This document shows, one piece after another, positions 50,773 through 60,715 of a stretch of DNA of 64,000 bases. The number at the start of each line of letters is the position of its first letter. Position 1 is the first letter of the stretch. Location: assembly GCF_028283705.1 (NCBI RefSeq), contig NZ_JAPWKD010000012.1, positions 124,001 through 188,000 of the forward strand, written 5' to 3'. The position numbers and the translations under genes are program-made. Origin of the DNA: Pantoea sp. Its GTDB lineage: Bacteria > Pseudomonadota > Gammaproteobacteria > Enterobacterales > Enterobacteriaceae. Under the pieces are notes generated by a model. The model saw nothing but the letters and a program-made list of their open reading frames with translations. It was not told the origin of the DNA and ran no database searches.

Positions 50773-51903
50773 ATGGAATTTACCATTGTGCAATGCAATA
50801 CGGATGTGCCGGCAAAAACGGTGGCGTTTAAGCCTCCCGGTGGCACCATCGGCCGTAGCCAGGATAATGACCTGGTGCTGCCGGATGAATCGCGGGCCAT
50901 TTCGCGCCTGCAGGCACTGGTACATCTGTCGCCAGAAGGCGAATGCCGTCTGACCAATCAGGGAAGCGTCACCTCGGTGGTGTTGAATGGTGCAGCATTA
51001 CCCCGTGGCGCGCAGGCGGTCCTGCAGCATGGCGATACACTAAAGATTGGCGATTATGGCCTGGAGGTCCGCGATCCGGTGCGTACAAGTACGCAAAAAG
51101 ATGATCCGCTGGCGTTGTTTGCTGCCAGCGAAAGCGATCCTCTCGGCATGCTGGATGGCCTGCATATCCCCGCTGAGAATGTTATCTCTGAACCCTTAGT
51201 GACACGCTCTGAACGTCATAATGATGCCCGGCTCGGCATCGATCCACAGAGCGATTCCCCCGCCCTGCCCGCCATCATGCCCGGCAGCGATCAGGATAAA
51301 CTGATTGCTGCTTTGCTGGAGGGGATGGGGCTGAATAATGGCCATCAGACGCCGATGAATGAAGATCAAATGCGGGTCACTGGCCGCATGTTGAGCCTGT
51401 TCTCACAGGGAACGGTGGCGCTGCTTTCCTCGCGCTCGATTCTCAAGCGCGGCGTAAAAGCTGATATGACGATGATCCTCAATGAGGCCAATAACCCGTT
51501 CAAGATCCTACCCTCCGGCAAAACTGTGTTGATGCAGATGTACCAGAGCCAGATGCCGGGCTTTATGCCGCCGGAAACGGCGGTACGCGATGCGCTGGTG
51601 GATTTACAGGCGCATCAACTCGGAATGATCGCCGGGATTCGCGCGATTATTGCGGCGATGCTGCAATCGTTCAATCCGCAACGGCTGGAAGAACAGGCAC
51701 GACGCGATGGTGCCATGCCGAAAATACCGTTTTCCAATACCCGCAAAGCCGCGCTGTGGGACCATTTTTCCCGTCATTATCAGCGCACCGCCGGTGAGAT
51801 TGAGGATGACTTCCACACCCTGTTCGGCGAAGCCTTTCTTCATGCCTACGACATGGAAGTCAATCAATACAAGGACTCACAAACGCGGACCGAAGACGCA
51901 TGA
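50773..51903 (+). CDS. FHA-domain protein of the type VI system (TagH/Fha-like)
   Basis: The 376-residue protein has an N-terminal forkhead-associated domain (about 1–95) with GRSQDNDLVLPD and an SRLQA strand (usually SRxHA, here Gln for His), then LNGAALPRG. The C-terminal half (about 180–370) matches the T6SS-specific domain of Fha1-type proteins, with LFSQGTVALLSSRSILKRGV and FHTLFGEAFLHAYD. Phosphorylation of Fha by PpkA promotes assembly of the secretion complex, and PppA reverses it. It overlaps pppA by 4 bases. Confidence 0.9.
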   Translation: MEFTIVQCNTDVPAKTVAFKPPGGTIGRSQDNDLVLPDESRAISRLQALVHLSPEGECRLTNQGSVTSVVLNGAALPRGAQAVLQHGDTLKIGDYGLEVRDPVRTSTQKDDPLALFAASESDPLGMLDGLHIPAENVISEPLVTRSERHNDARLGIDPQSDSPALPAIMPGSDQDKLIAALLEGMGLNNGHQTPMNEDQMRVTGRMLSLFSQGTVALLSSRSILKRGVKADMTMILNEANNPFKILPSGKTVLMQMYQSQMPGFMPPETAVRDALVDLQAHQLGMIAGIRAIIAAMLQSFNPQRLEEQARRDGAMPKIPFSNTRKAALWDHFSRHYQRTAGEIEDDFHTLFGEAFLHAYDMEVNQYKDSQTRTEDA

Positions 51904-52676
51904 AGATGATGTTTGCCAGTCGCTGCCAGCAGGGTATGCGCGATGAAAATCAGGATCGCACCGGCGCGAAACTTGACGAGCATAAAGCCTGTTTTCTGGT
52001 CTGTGATGGCGTCGCAGGCATACCCGGCGGTGACATGGCGGCACAGCTGGTACGTGACACGCTGCTGGGTGCATTGCAGGACAATGATGACTTCACACCG
52101 GAAGTCACCTGTGAAGCGGTGAAACTTTGCCAGCGCGTGTTGCTGGACGCGCAGGGAAAGAATCCGAATTTTTCCCGCATGAGTACCACGCTCGCTGCCC
52201 TGTTTATTGACCGGGAAAAACAATGCGCGTGGTGGGCACACGCGGGTGACAGCCGGGTTTATCACTTCCGTCACGGTGCGCTGCACCAGGTCACTCGCGA
52301 CCACAGTCTTGCCCAGCAGTTACGCGAAGCTGGCTATGAAAATACCGGCATTAACAGTAATTTACTCTATAATGCGCTGGGCGTTGAACCGGCGAAACCC
52401 GCCACATTTAGCGATGTGATTGCGCTGGAGGATGGCGACGCATTTCTTGTCTGCACCGACGGATTTTGGCTCAACCTGACCACCGAAGAAATGGAACAGG
52501 CACTGCGCATGGTGAATGCCTGCGAAGAGTGGCTGGCATTGATGGAACAAGCCGTTAACCGCAGCGTAAAAAGCGACAATCTGAGTGCTCTGGCGATTTG
52601 GATTGGCGAGCCACAGGAAGCAACGCTGCTTTATTCCCAGGCTGATGCGGCACGTTTTCTGCCGTCACGTTATTGA
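51900..52676 (+). CDS. pppA: PppA, PP2C-type Ser/Thr phosphatase
   Basis: The 258-residue phosphatase has the PP2C motifs GMRDENQDR, FLVCDGVAGIPGGDMAA, MSTTLAALFI, AHAGDSRVYHFR and LVCTDGFW. The metal-coordinating aspartates are present. It removes phosphate from the FHA protein and so opposes PpkA. It lies 13 bases before the unknown periplasmic gene. Confidence 0.92.
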   Translation: MKMMFASRCQQGMRDENQDRTGAKLDEHKACFLVCDGVAGIPGGDMAAQLVRDTLLGALQDNDDFTPEVTCEAVKLCQRVLLDAQGKNPNFSRMSTTLAALFIDREKQCAWWAHAGDSRVYHFRHGALHQVTRDHSLAQQLREAGYENTGINSNLLYNALGVEPAKPATFSDVIALEDGDAFLVCTDGFWLNLTTEEMEQALRMVNACEEWLALMEQAVNRSVKSDNLSALAIWIGEPQEATLLYSQADAARFLPSRY

Positions 52677-52689
52677 TGCAAGGATTCAT

Positions 52690-53640
52690 ATGAAATTGTG
52701 GTTGCCGGGCTTAGCGACCTTGCTGCTCACCCTGACAGCACAGGCCGAAGATTATCGGGTGGTGTACTCGCCAAGCCTCTCACTGGAAGTGTATATCGAT
52801 GACGTGGCCAGTAATGCGCCGAACGACTGGTGTAAAGAGACGCTGCCGCTGCGCATTGTCTCGGGTAAAAGCACCGACTCCAGCGTACTCACCAGCTTCC
52901 TGCCGCGCGTAGGGACATTACTGGCGAATCAGTGTGGCACCCTTGATGTCATTCCCTGGCAAATGACTGATAAAGAAGGCAGCGTACTGGCGAACGGCAG
53001 TGCCACCAAATTGCAGAACTGGCGGCCGATTGTATTGAATGACGCCACGGCCAGTGCCAGCAACGATAATGCCGCACCGCTTGATTTATCGCGCCCTGCG
53101 GACAGCACGCCATTGCAGCAATTTGCGCTGCCCGGTGGCTGCCATTTCCGGACTTCATGGGATGAGAAAGGGGAATCGTTATTTGTCCCGGAGAGTACCC
53201 AGCAGCACTGCTCCAGTGAAGGCTGGCTCGAAGGTGTAAGCGAACTGACGCTGATGAGTGCCGGTCAGACCCGCAGGCAGTCAGTGAATTTTTATCAGGG
53301 TTATCCCATCGCCGATCTCAATCTGAACGCGACAGCGTTGCAGGTGGTGGCTGTGAATAATCAACGCATGATTGTGACGCGTCCTGATGCCGACGGTAGC
53401 TGGCTGGTGTTGCCGTTTGATGCGCAACAACACCTGTGGCGCTTTACCGGGACTTTGCTGATCAAAATGGATAAGAACGCTGGACAAGATAGTGATGCCG
53501 TTAAAAAGCGGGTTGATACCTTACGTGGCGTCTGGACGCCACAGTTTATGCCACAGCAAAAAGTGACTGTGTTACTGATTGACACCCTGCATGCGGATCT
53601 CGCCGATCCCGCGATTGGTGCCTGGCGTAACATTAATTAA
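52690..53640 (+). CDS. Unknown periplasmic protein of the T6SS-like locus
   Basis: The 316-residue precursor has a signal peptide ending TAQAEDYRV (cleavage near residue 20). Several cysteines (in NDWCKETL, NQCGTLDV, GGCHFRTS, QQHCSSEG) suggest disulfides. The body appears mainly beta-stranded, and the C-terminal third contains VTVLLIDTLHADL, which is not typical of a secreted core. No family recognised. AAGGA lies 6 bases before the ATG. Its position between phosphatase and kinase genes suggests a sensor or regulator for the periplasmic part of PpkA. An upstream start at 52585 overlaps pppA and is rejected. Confidence 0.65.
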   Translation: MKLWLPGLATLLLTLTAQAEDYRVVYSPSLSLEVYIDDVASNAPNDWCKETLPLRIVSGKSTDSSVLTSFLPRVGTLLANQCGTLDVIPWQMTDKEGSVLANGSATKLQNWRPIVLNDATASASNDNAAPLDLSRPADSTPLQQFALPGGCHFRTSWDEKGESLFVPESTQQHCSSEGWLEGVSELTLMSAGQTRRQSVNFYQGYPIADLNLNATALQVVAVNNQRMIVTRPDADGSWLVLPFDAQQHLWRFTGTLLIKMDKNAGQDSDAVKKRVDTLRGVWTPQFMPQQKVTVLLIDTLHADLADPAIGAWRNIN

Positions 53641-53705
53641 TTAGCGGTCGTTGCCCATGTCATCGCGATGGCCGGGCGCTACAGGACGTGTTCAGAGAGT
53701 TCACT

Positions 53706-55118
53706 ATGTCGGCAAACGATAATCAGAAAGTACCCAACGCCCTGCCTGCGGGTTACCGGTTCAATGAGTTTGAAATCAAGGATGTGATTGGCGGCGGTGG
53801 TTTCGGCATTGTTTACCGTGCCTGGGATCATCAGCTGGAGCGCACTATCGCCATCAAAGAATATATGCCGGTTTCACTGGCCATTCGTGCTGCTGATCTG
53901 TCGCTGGAGCTGCGCGGCGAGCGCTTTCAGAAGCTGTTCAACGCCGGTCGCAACAGCTTTATTCAGGAAGCCCGTCTGCTGGCGCGTTTTAATCATCCCG
54001 GCCTGCTGCATGTATTGCGTTTCTGGGAAGAGAACGGCACTGCCTATATGGGGACGCTCTACTACAGCGGCATGACGCTGAAAGAGTGGCAGCTGACCAG
54101 CCCGGAAAGCGTCAACGAAGCCTGGATACGTCGCCTGCTGCCGCCGTTGTTTGGCGCCATCAATACCATTCATCAGGCCGGTTACCTGCATCGTGATATC
54201 TCACTGGATAATATCCAGATTCAGGAGAACCAGCTGCCAGTGCTGCTGGATTTCGGCTCCGCGCGTAAAGAGATTGGCAACCTGTCCGATGAAACCGAGA
54301 TTATGCTGAAACCCGGTTTTGCGCCCATTGAACAATACAGCGAAGAAGGTGAAGGCGAACAGGGCCCCTGGACCGACATTTACGCGCTGGGCGCGGTACT
54401 GCATAATCTGATTACCGGCTATGCGCCACCGGTTTCCGTGGTGCGCTGCATTGAAGACAACTATCAGTCGCTGGTAGAACGCAAACCTGCAGGCTATTCG
54501 CTGCCCCTGCTGCATGCCATCGACTGCGCGCTGGCGATGAAACCCACTGACCGGCCACAAACCATTGATGCTTTCGCCAGCCTGATAGACTTACCGGTAA
54601 GCGATGTCGAAGCGCTGGTAGCCCGGTATACCAGCGTCAGCGAAACGCCAGCGGAACCTGAACCAGCGATCATCATTCCTGAACCCCAAATCATGGGAGT
54701 TAACCATGCGGCGGCGGCCATTGAACCGCTCACCCCACGCAACGTCCGTCGTTTATCACCCGGACTACTGGCGGTGGCTGCCGTTGCACTGCTGGCGGTG
54801 ATTGTTGCTGTCTGGAAAGTGAATCATCGTGAAGTGGCGGTGCCGTTAGTGAACTCAGGCACACCTGCACCCGCCGAAGCCAGCAAAACCGTCAGCAATG
54901 CACCCGTGCTGGCAACCCTTTATCTGCGTTTGCAGAGCGGCGAGAATATCGTGCTGAATGGGAAAGCGCAGAACGTGAAGCCTGCCAGCAACGGGTTTGC
55001 CTCGCTGAGCCTGGCGGCAGGCCAGTATCATATTGAAGTGCACAGTGGCAGTCAGGTTCACAGCCAGACGCTGACCATTGATAAACCTGGCACCTGGCTG
55101 ATTAACCCCGGCAATTAA
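53706..55118 (+). CDS. ppkA: PpkA-type transmembrane Ser/Thr protein kinase
   Basis: The 470-residue protein has a cytosolic kinase domain with glycine-rich loop IGGGGFGIVY (29–38), catalytic Lys51 (IAIKEY), HRDISLDN (162–169) and DFG (182–184). The catalytic loop has Ser where most Ser/Thr kinases have Lys. GFAPIEQY is the activation-segment end. A membrane segment spans about 351–370, followed by a 100-residue periplasmic domain with a PEGA-like beta fold (about 400–460). It should phosphorylate the FHA protein. A GTG at 53688 could add six residues. It converges on chaC with a 4-base overlap. Confidence 0.88.
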   Translation: MSANDNQKVPNALPAGYRFNEFEIKDVIGGGGFGIVYRAWDHQLERTIAIKEYMPVSLAIRAADLSLELRGERFQKLFNAGRNSFIQEARLLARFNHPGLLHVLRFWEENGTAYMGTLYYSGMTLKEWQLTSPESVNEAWIRRLLPPLFGAINTIHQAGYLHRDISLDNIQIQENQLPVLLDFGSARKEIGNLSDETEIMLKPGFAPIEQYSEEGEGEQGPWTDIYALGAVLHNLITGYAPPVSVVRCIEDNYQSLVERKPAGYSLPLLHAIDCALAMKPTDRPQTIDAFASLIDLPVSDVEALVARYTSVSETPAEPEPAIIIPEPQIMGVNHAAAAIEPLTPRNVRRLSPGLLAVAAVALLAVIVAVWKVNHREVAVPLVNSGTPAPAEASKTVSNAPVLATLYLRLQSGENIVLNGKAQNVKPASNGFASLSLAAGQYHIEVHSGSQVHSQTLTIDKPGTWLINPGN

Positions 55119-55852
55119 GAGGATAAGCGCGCTGTACGCTGTTGCAGCGCTCTGACCTGGCTGGCAAGCACCGTTAGCCCTTCTTCCTGCATACCGCGCT
55201 TTGCCAGTTCCTGCTCCAGCGCAAAGAGATACTGCGCGTTGGTGCCCAGCGGGCCGCTGGCCTGGGCAATTAACGGGGCGATAGTTCCAGGGCAGGAATC
55301 GGCTTCGAACAGCGGATGGCGCGGATCCATAATAAACACCAGCGCAGATACGCTGCGACCATCGTCCAGCTTCAGCTCACACCAGGTGGGCAGATAGCAG
55401 CCAGTGATCATTTCACGCTTCCACAGCAATTCCAGCTCTTCATGCAGACGCGCTTCTGGCAGACGAAACGCCAGCCCACTGGTGCTACCGCCCTCTTTCA
55501 GCGCCAGCATGCGGCCAGGGTGCGATGCGGTACCGCGTCCGGCCGTGAGGCGCAGACAGAAAGCACGATGCCAGCCATCAAGATGACCAGACGCCACTTC
55601 TTCCGACTCAAAAACCGGGTTCCACATTAGCGAGCCGTAACCGAAAATCCACACCGGACTTTGGTCAGGCCGACAGGCAAGCGTGGCAGCGAGAGAAGCG
55701 GCACGTTGCTCACAGCTCCACAGCAGCGTGTCATCAATATCGCCGAATGATGTTTTACAATCCGCTTTTAATAAGAATTCCCGGGTTAGCAATGCGACCT
55801 CCTCAACTCCCCTGACATCCTGTCGATTTGGCTCCGCTGAAACTGATTTCAT
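55115..55852 (-). CDS. chaC: Glutathione-specific gamma-glutamylcyclotransferase ChaC
   Basis: The 245-residue protein has the GGCT substrate-binding motif FGYGSLMWNP, LDGWHRAFCL, RGTASHPGRML and WKREMITGCYLPTW, with a catalytic glutamate expected in this last region. ChaC cleaves glutathione to 5-oxoproline and Cys-Gly. The C terminus is like E. coli ChaC (231 residues), while the N terminus is about 20 residues longer, from the ATG after AAAGG; an internal start near LLTREFLL is possible. It lies with chaB and chaA. Confidence 0.9.
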   Translation of the reverse strand: MKSVSAEPNRQDVRGVEEVALLTREFLLKADCKTSFGDIDDTLLWSCEQRAASLAATLACRPDQSPVWIFGYGSLMWNPVFESEEVASGHLDGWHRAFCLRLTAGRGTASHPGRMLALKEGGSTSGLAFRLPEARLHEELELLWKREMITGCYLPTWCELKLDDGRSVSALVFIMDPRHPLFEADSCPGTIAPLIAQASGPLGTNAQYLFALEQELAKRGMQEEGLTVLASQVRALQQRTARLSS

Positions 55853-56040
55853 GACCTTTGGCTAGCACAGAGCTGCCAGATAAGAAGACATTAATGCATT
55901 TGTCACAATTTTTTCAAGGTTGATGCCGATCACAAAGGGTAAATTGCCCGTAAATAGCATCGGCTGCCTGGCATGATACTTGAGGTGAGAAAGTCAGATG
56001 GGTTGAGAAGTGTGAAGCGGGCCGCAAAGACCCGCGCAAA

Positions 56041-56271
56041 TTAATGTTTACGATGCCACTTATTATCGTCGCCCTTTTGGTAATCTTTTTTCACTGCCGC
56101 CCAGGCCACTTTATGTGCCACCTTTTCCCGTGAATCATCGCCGCGCCAATCGTCTTCATCCTGATACTGATCCCAGGCGCTGTTAAACGCTTTCTGGTAG
56201 ATGGTTTGCGCGTGCGCTGGCAGTACATGGCGTATGCTGTCAGGCAGTTGACGTGTTGATGAATAAGGCAT
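56041..56271 (-). CDS. chaB: ChaB family protein
   Basis: The 76-residue protein matches E. coli ChaB in length and sequence (LPDSIRHVLPAHAQTIYQKA, NSAWDQY, VAHKVAWAAVKKDYQKGDD). ChaB is described as a regulator or partner of the ChaA cation antiporter; the molecular role is not firmly known. Its separation of 188 bases from chaC suggests that chaC has its own promoter region. Confidence 0.9.
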   Translation of the reverse strand: MPYSSTRQLPDSIRHVLPAHAQTIYQKAFNSAWDQYQDEDDWRGDDSREKVAHKVAWAAVKKDYQKGDDNKWHRKH

Positions 56272-56639
56272 AGTTCCTCCCCTGCGAACACACCTTATAA
56301 GTCTGGAACAGATAAAGAAAAACGCAAACCACCATTTTTACCTTACAAACAGAATAATTCAGTTATAACATAAATTTCTATTCATAAACTCAAAATTAAA
56401 TCGCAAAAATCACCATGAAAACCTTCACCATTCAAACATTAACACCATGAAAATATGAAGATGAATTGAGATAACTTTGTTTTTTACCCGAATTGGTCTT
56501 GATTTCACTAAAAGTAAAAACGCGTAAAGATGCAACAACGGAGAAGCTGAAAAGTTACACTGCGCATCGCGGTAAAACCACGTATATTTATCAGGCACTG
56601 ACTGCCTGATTTTGTTCTTTTTTCCGGAGAGGATGGTGA
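56272..56639. other. AT-rich region between divergent chaB and chaA
   Basis: About 370 bases, strongly AT-rich from 56310 to 56520, with no supported gene. It must contain promoters for chaB (minus strand) and chaA (plus strand). No operator was recognised. Confidence 0.4.
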
Positions 56640-57731
56640 ATGGCTGCACAAGAGAAAACCCGACATTCTGAGTATTCCCTGATTTTCCCGATTGTCGCCC
56701 TGGCAGTATTGAGCTTTTTTGGCGGGCAAACCAGCCTTCTGGCTGTAGTCGGCATTAACCTGCTGGCGCTGGTTGCTATTCTGAGCAGCGCATTCAGCGT
56801 GGTTCGTCATGCTGACGTTCTGGCCCACCGGCTGGGTGAACCTTATGGCTCACTGATCCTCAGCTTGTCAGTGGTGATTCTGGAGGTCAGCCTGATCTCC
56901 GCGCTGATGGCAACCGGCGATGCCGCGCCCGCACTGATGCGCGATACGCTTTACTCCATCATTATGATTGTTACCGCAGGCCTGGTCGGCTTTGCGCTGC
57001 TGCTCGGCGGACGTAAATTCGCTACCCAGTACGTCAATCTGGTCGGCGTTAAGCAGTATCTGATCGCCATTTTCCCGCTGGCGATTCTGGTGCTGGTTTT
57101 CCCCAATGCGTTACCCGGTGGCAATTTCACTACCGCCCAGGCGTTGCTGATTGCGGCGATTTCCGCGGCGATGTATGGCGTGTTTCTGCTGATTCAGACC
57201 AAAACGCACCAGAATTTGTTTGTTTATGAGCACGAAGATGAGAGCGATGATGGCGACCCGCATCATGGCAAACCATCGGCGCACAGTTCTGTCTGGCATA
57301 CCGCATGGCTGATTGTGCATCTGATTGCGGTGATCAGCGTGACCAAAATGAACGCCAATACGCTGGAATATCTGCTGACAGAATTAAATGCACCCGAGCA
57401 GTTTACCGGCTTCCTGGTGGCATTACTGATTCTGTCACCGGAAGGACTCGGGGCGATCAAAGCGGTGCTGATGAACCAGGTACAGCGCGCAATGAACCTG
57501 TTTTTCGGTTCCGTGCTGGCGACAATTTCCCTGACGGTACCTGCGGTGACCATCATCGCTACGCTGACGGGCCAGCAGCTGGTGTTCGGTCTGGAGCCGC
57601 CGCATATGGTGGTAATGAGCGCCGTACTGATCCTGTGCCATATTTCGTTTTCCACCGGGCGTACCAATGTGCTCAACGGCGCGGCCCATCTGGCCTTGTT
57701 TGTCGGCTATCTGATGACGATTATGTTGTAA
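56640..57731 (+). CDS. chaA: Ca2+/Na+/K+:H+ antiporter ChaA
   Basis: The 363-residue protein has about eleven membrane segments and the CaCA-family alpha repeats, GEPYGSLILSLSVVILEVSL in the first half and LVALLILSPEGLGAIKAVLM in the second. An acidic/His-rich cytoplasmic loop, EHEDESDDGDPHHGKPSAHS, lies near residue 200. It exports sodium, calcium or potassium at alkaline pH. GAGAGG lies close before the ATG. Confidence 0.95.
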   Translation: MAAQEKTRHSEYSLIFPIVALAVLSFFGGQTSLLAVVGINLLALVAILSSAFSVVRHADVLAHRLGEPYGSLILSLSVVILEVSLISALMATGDAAPALMRDTLYSIIMIVTAGLVGFALLLGGRKFATQYVNLVGVKQYLIAIFPLAILVLVFPNALPGGNFTTAQALLIAAISAAMYGVFLLIQTKTHQNLFVYEHEDESDDGDPHHGKPSAHSSVWHTAWLIVHLIAVISVTKMNANTLEYLLTELNAPEQFTGFLVALLILSPEGLGAIKAVLMNQVQRAMNLFFGSVLATISLTVPAVTIIATLTGQQLVFGLEPPHMVVMSAVLILCHISFSTGRTNVLNGAAHLALFVGYLMTIML

Positions 57732-57744
57732 CCGAACGCGCAAT

Positions 57745-57772
57745 AAAAAAGGCGTCTTACGACGCCTTTTTT
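57745..57772. terminator. Bidirectional terminator between chaA and kdsA
   Basis: A 12-bp perfect stem (AAAAAAGGCGTC/GACGCCTTTTTT) carries a TTAC loop, with A and T runs on both sides, between convergent genes. Confidence 0.92.
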
Positions 57773-57786
57773 CATCAACCGGCAAA

Positions 57787-58650
<864 letters not shown>

Positions 58651-58666
58651 TTATTCAGAGGTACGC

Positions 58667-59476
58667 TTAGTGCAGCGTGACCTGTTTTTGTTCAATTGCG
58701 TGGATCTGCACCCGAATCATTTCGCTCACCGGGTCTTCCGGACACTGTTCAACAAAGTAGGTAAGATCGTTCAGCGCGATATGTTCACATTCCAGCTGAG
58801 CATAGATCAAACCACGATCGCGGATTTCATACGGGTCGTCCGGATCGATTTGCAACAGCACCTGGCTGACATTCAGCGCCAGCTCCATCTTCTTCTCTTC
58901 CATCAGCGCCGCTTTCAGCGTATCGAGCATTTTGCGCATCACGCTGACGGTTTTCGCTTCGTCGAGATCATCCTGATAGAGCTTCGCTGTCGGGCTGATA
59001 TTGCCCTTCAGCCACACTTCCAGCGTATGGGTATCAAGGGTTTCGCCGTTAAACGGATTGATCAACCACATCTCGCCATCCAGCCAGTCCGCGCGCAGAA
59101 TCATCTGCGTCGGGAAAATCACCGGCATCAGCGGCAACTCCAGCTCCTCAGCGATATGCAGCAGGATCACGCCCAGTGACACCGCCGTGCCCTGGCGGCT
59201 TTTCAGCACCTTATCGATCCATAACGCATCCGATAAATTGTAGACGCCACTGGCACCACCAAATCCCCACTGGCGATAAAACAGCTCCAGCAACTTTTCC
59301 AGTTGCAGGTCGGCATCCGTTGCACTGCTGACATAAACGCGCGCTTCTTCAACCAACGCAGCCAGCTGAAGCTCAACGGATTGAGCAGAAAAATCTTCAC
59401 GGATGGCGCAGGTTGCGCCAATAACCGCTTCACTTAACGGTGTTTGACTGTAATCAAGTTGCTCTGGCGAGGTCAT
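58667..59476 (-). CDS. sirB1: SirB1 family protein (transglutaminase-like/TPR)
   Basis: The 269-residue protein has a transglutaminase-like core (about 60–170; VSLGVILLHIAEELELPLMP and IFPTQMILRADW) and a helical TPR-like C terminus (about 180–255; NVSQVLLQIDPDDPYEIRDR). Function is not well established; the name derives from a Salmonella invasion-regulation screen. It overlaps sirB2 by 4 bases and lies 25 bases upstream of kdsA. Confidence 0.9.
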   Translation of the reverse strand: MTSPEQLDYSQTPLSEAVIGATCAIREDFSAQSVELQLAALVEEARVYVSSATDADLQLEKLLELFYRQWGFGGASGVYNLSDALWIDKVLKSRQGTAVSLGVILLHIAEELELPLMPVIFPTQMILRADWLDGEMWLINPFNGETLDTHTLEVWLKGNISPTAKLYQDDLDEAKTVSVMRKMLDTLKAALMEEKKMELALNVSQVLLQIDPDDPYEIRDRGLIYAQLECEHIALNDLTYFVEQCPEDPVSEMIRVQIHAIEQKQVTLH

Positions 59477-59871
59477 ACTATCCCCAATAACGGCACTTTG
59501 GTCATCGCCAGCTTAAACACGACCAGCAACGCCACGATAGCCAGCAGACAGGCAATCCAGCGGATACTTATCTTGCGTGGGCGACGACTTAGTGCCACGG
59601 AACCTAAGGCGATGTAGATAATAACCCCTATCAGCTTCTCCGTCAGCCAGCTTCCTTGTGGTGAGAACGGGTAAAAGTGCGTAATCATGACCAACAGCAC
59701 GCCGCTCAACAGTAAAAAGGTGTCGTTTACGTGTGGCGCAATGCGCACCCAGCGACGGTTCAACTGCCCGGAACCGGTACAAAGCCAGTAGAAACGCAGC
59801 AAGAACAGGCTAATGGTGATGACCACCGTCAGCAGGTGGAAATGTTTGATCAGTGGATACCAGGTAACCAT
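59473..59871 (-). CDS. sirB2: SirB2 family integral membrane protein
   Basis: The 132-residue protein has four hydrophobic segments and the SirB motifs HFHLLTVVITISLFLLRF, HVNDTFLLLSGVLL and PFSPQGSWLTEKLIGVI. No function is firmly known. It lies 13 bases downstream of prmC. Confidence 0.9.
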   Translation of the reverse strand: MVTWYPLIKHFHLLTVVITISLFLLRFYWLCTGSGQLNRRWVRIAPHVNDTFLLLSGVLLVMITHFYPFSPQGSWLTEKLIGVIIYIALGSVALSRRPRKISIRWIACLLAIVALLVVFKLAMTKVPLLGIV

Positions 59872-59884
59872 CTTGCTTCCTTAA

Positions 59885-60715
59885 TCAGAGAAATTGTCCA
59901 AGCGTCACGCGCGGATTACCGCCGTAATCGTCCACGGTGTTCACCTCTTGATAGCCGTGCTGAACCAGTAAGGTACGCACCGCCTCACCCTGTTGCCAGC
60001 CATGCTCGAGCAACAGCCAGCCGCCCGGCAAAAGCCAATCCGGGGCCGATGCGATAATGACCCGAAGATCCGCCAGTCCGGCATCATCGGCCACCAACGC
60101 GCTGAGTGGTTCAAAACGTACATCCCCCTGCTGCAGATGTTCATCGGCGGCATCAATATAGGGAGGATTGCTGACGATCAGGTCAAAACGTTGTGGGGGA
60201 AGGTCGCTAAACCAGTGGCTGAGGAAAAACGTTGCGTTAGAAATATGCAGACGCTGCGCATTTTCCTGCGCCAGCGCCACGGCAGCGGCAACACGATCGC
60301 AGCCGATAACCTGGCAATCAGGTCGCTCACTGGCCAACGCCAGCGCGATAGCACCGGTGCCGGTGCCCAGGTCAAGTATGTTTGCGGCAGCAGCAGGCAG
60401 ATGGGTCAGCGCCTGCTCCACCAGCACTTCGGTATCAGGACGCGGGATCAGGGTGGCGTCACTGACGCGTAGCGGCAGCGACCAGAATTCGCGTTCACCC
60501 ACCAGATGCGCCACCGGCTCACCCCGGGCACGACGTGCCAGCAGAGTATCGAGTTGCTGTAGCTGGGTGTCATCAAGCTGCGCATCATCAAACGCCACCA
60601 GCCAGCTGCGGGATTTGCCCGTGACAAACGCCAGCAGAATTTCTGCATCGCGTTTTGGGCTATCGCCACCACGGAGCGTAGTGACGGCCTGCCGGAGCCA
60701 ATGACGGATTTCCAT
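59885..60715 (-). CDS. prmC: Release factor glutamine methyltransferase PrmC (HemK)
   Basis: The 276-residue enzyme methylates the GGQ glutamine of release factors. The SAM-binding motif is ILDLGTGTGAIALALA (near residue 113), and the catalytic IVSNPPYID lies near 180. It starts within the prfA stop (TAATG), so it is coupled to its substrate's gene. Confidence 0.96.
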   Translation of the reverse strand: MEIRHWLRQAVTTLRGGDSPKRDAEILLAFVTGKSRSWLVAFDDAQLDDTQLQQLDTLLARRARGEPVAHLVGEREFWSLPLRVSDATLIPRPDTEVLVEQALTHLPAAAANILDLGTGTGAIALALASERPDCQVIGCDRVAAAVALAQENAQRLHISNATFFLSHWFSDLPPQRFDLIVSNPPYIDAADEHLQQGDVRFEPLSALVADDAGLADLRVIIASAPDWLLPGGWLLLEHGWQQGEAVRTLLVQHGYQEVNTVDDYGGNPRVTLGQFL

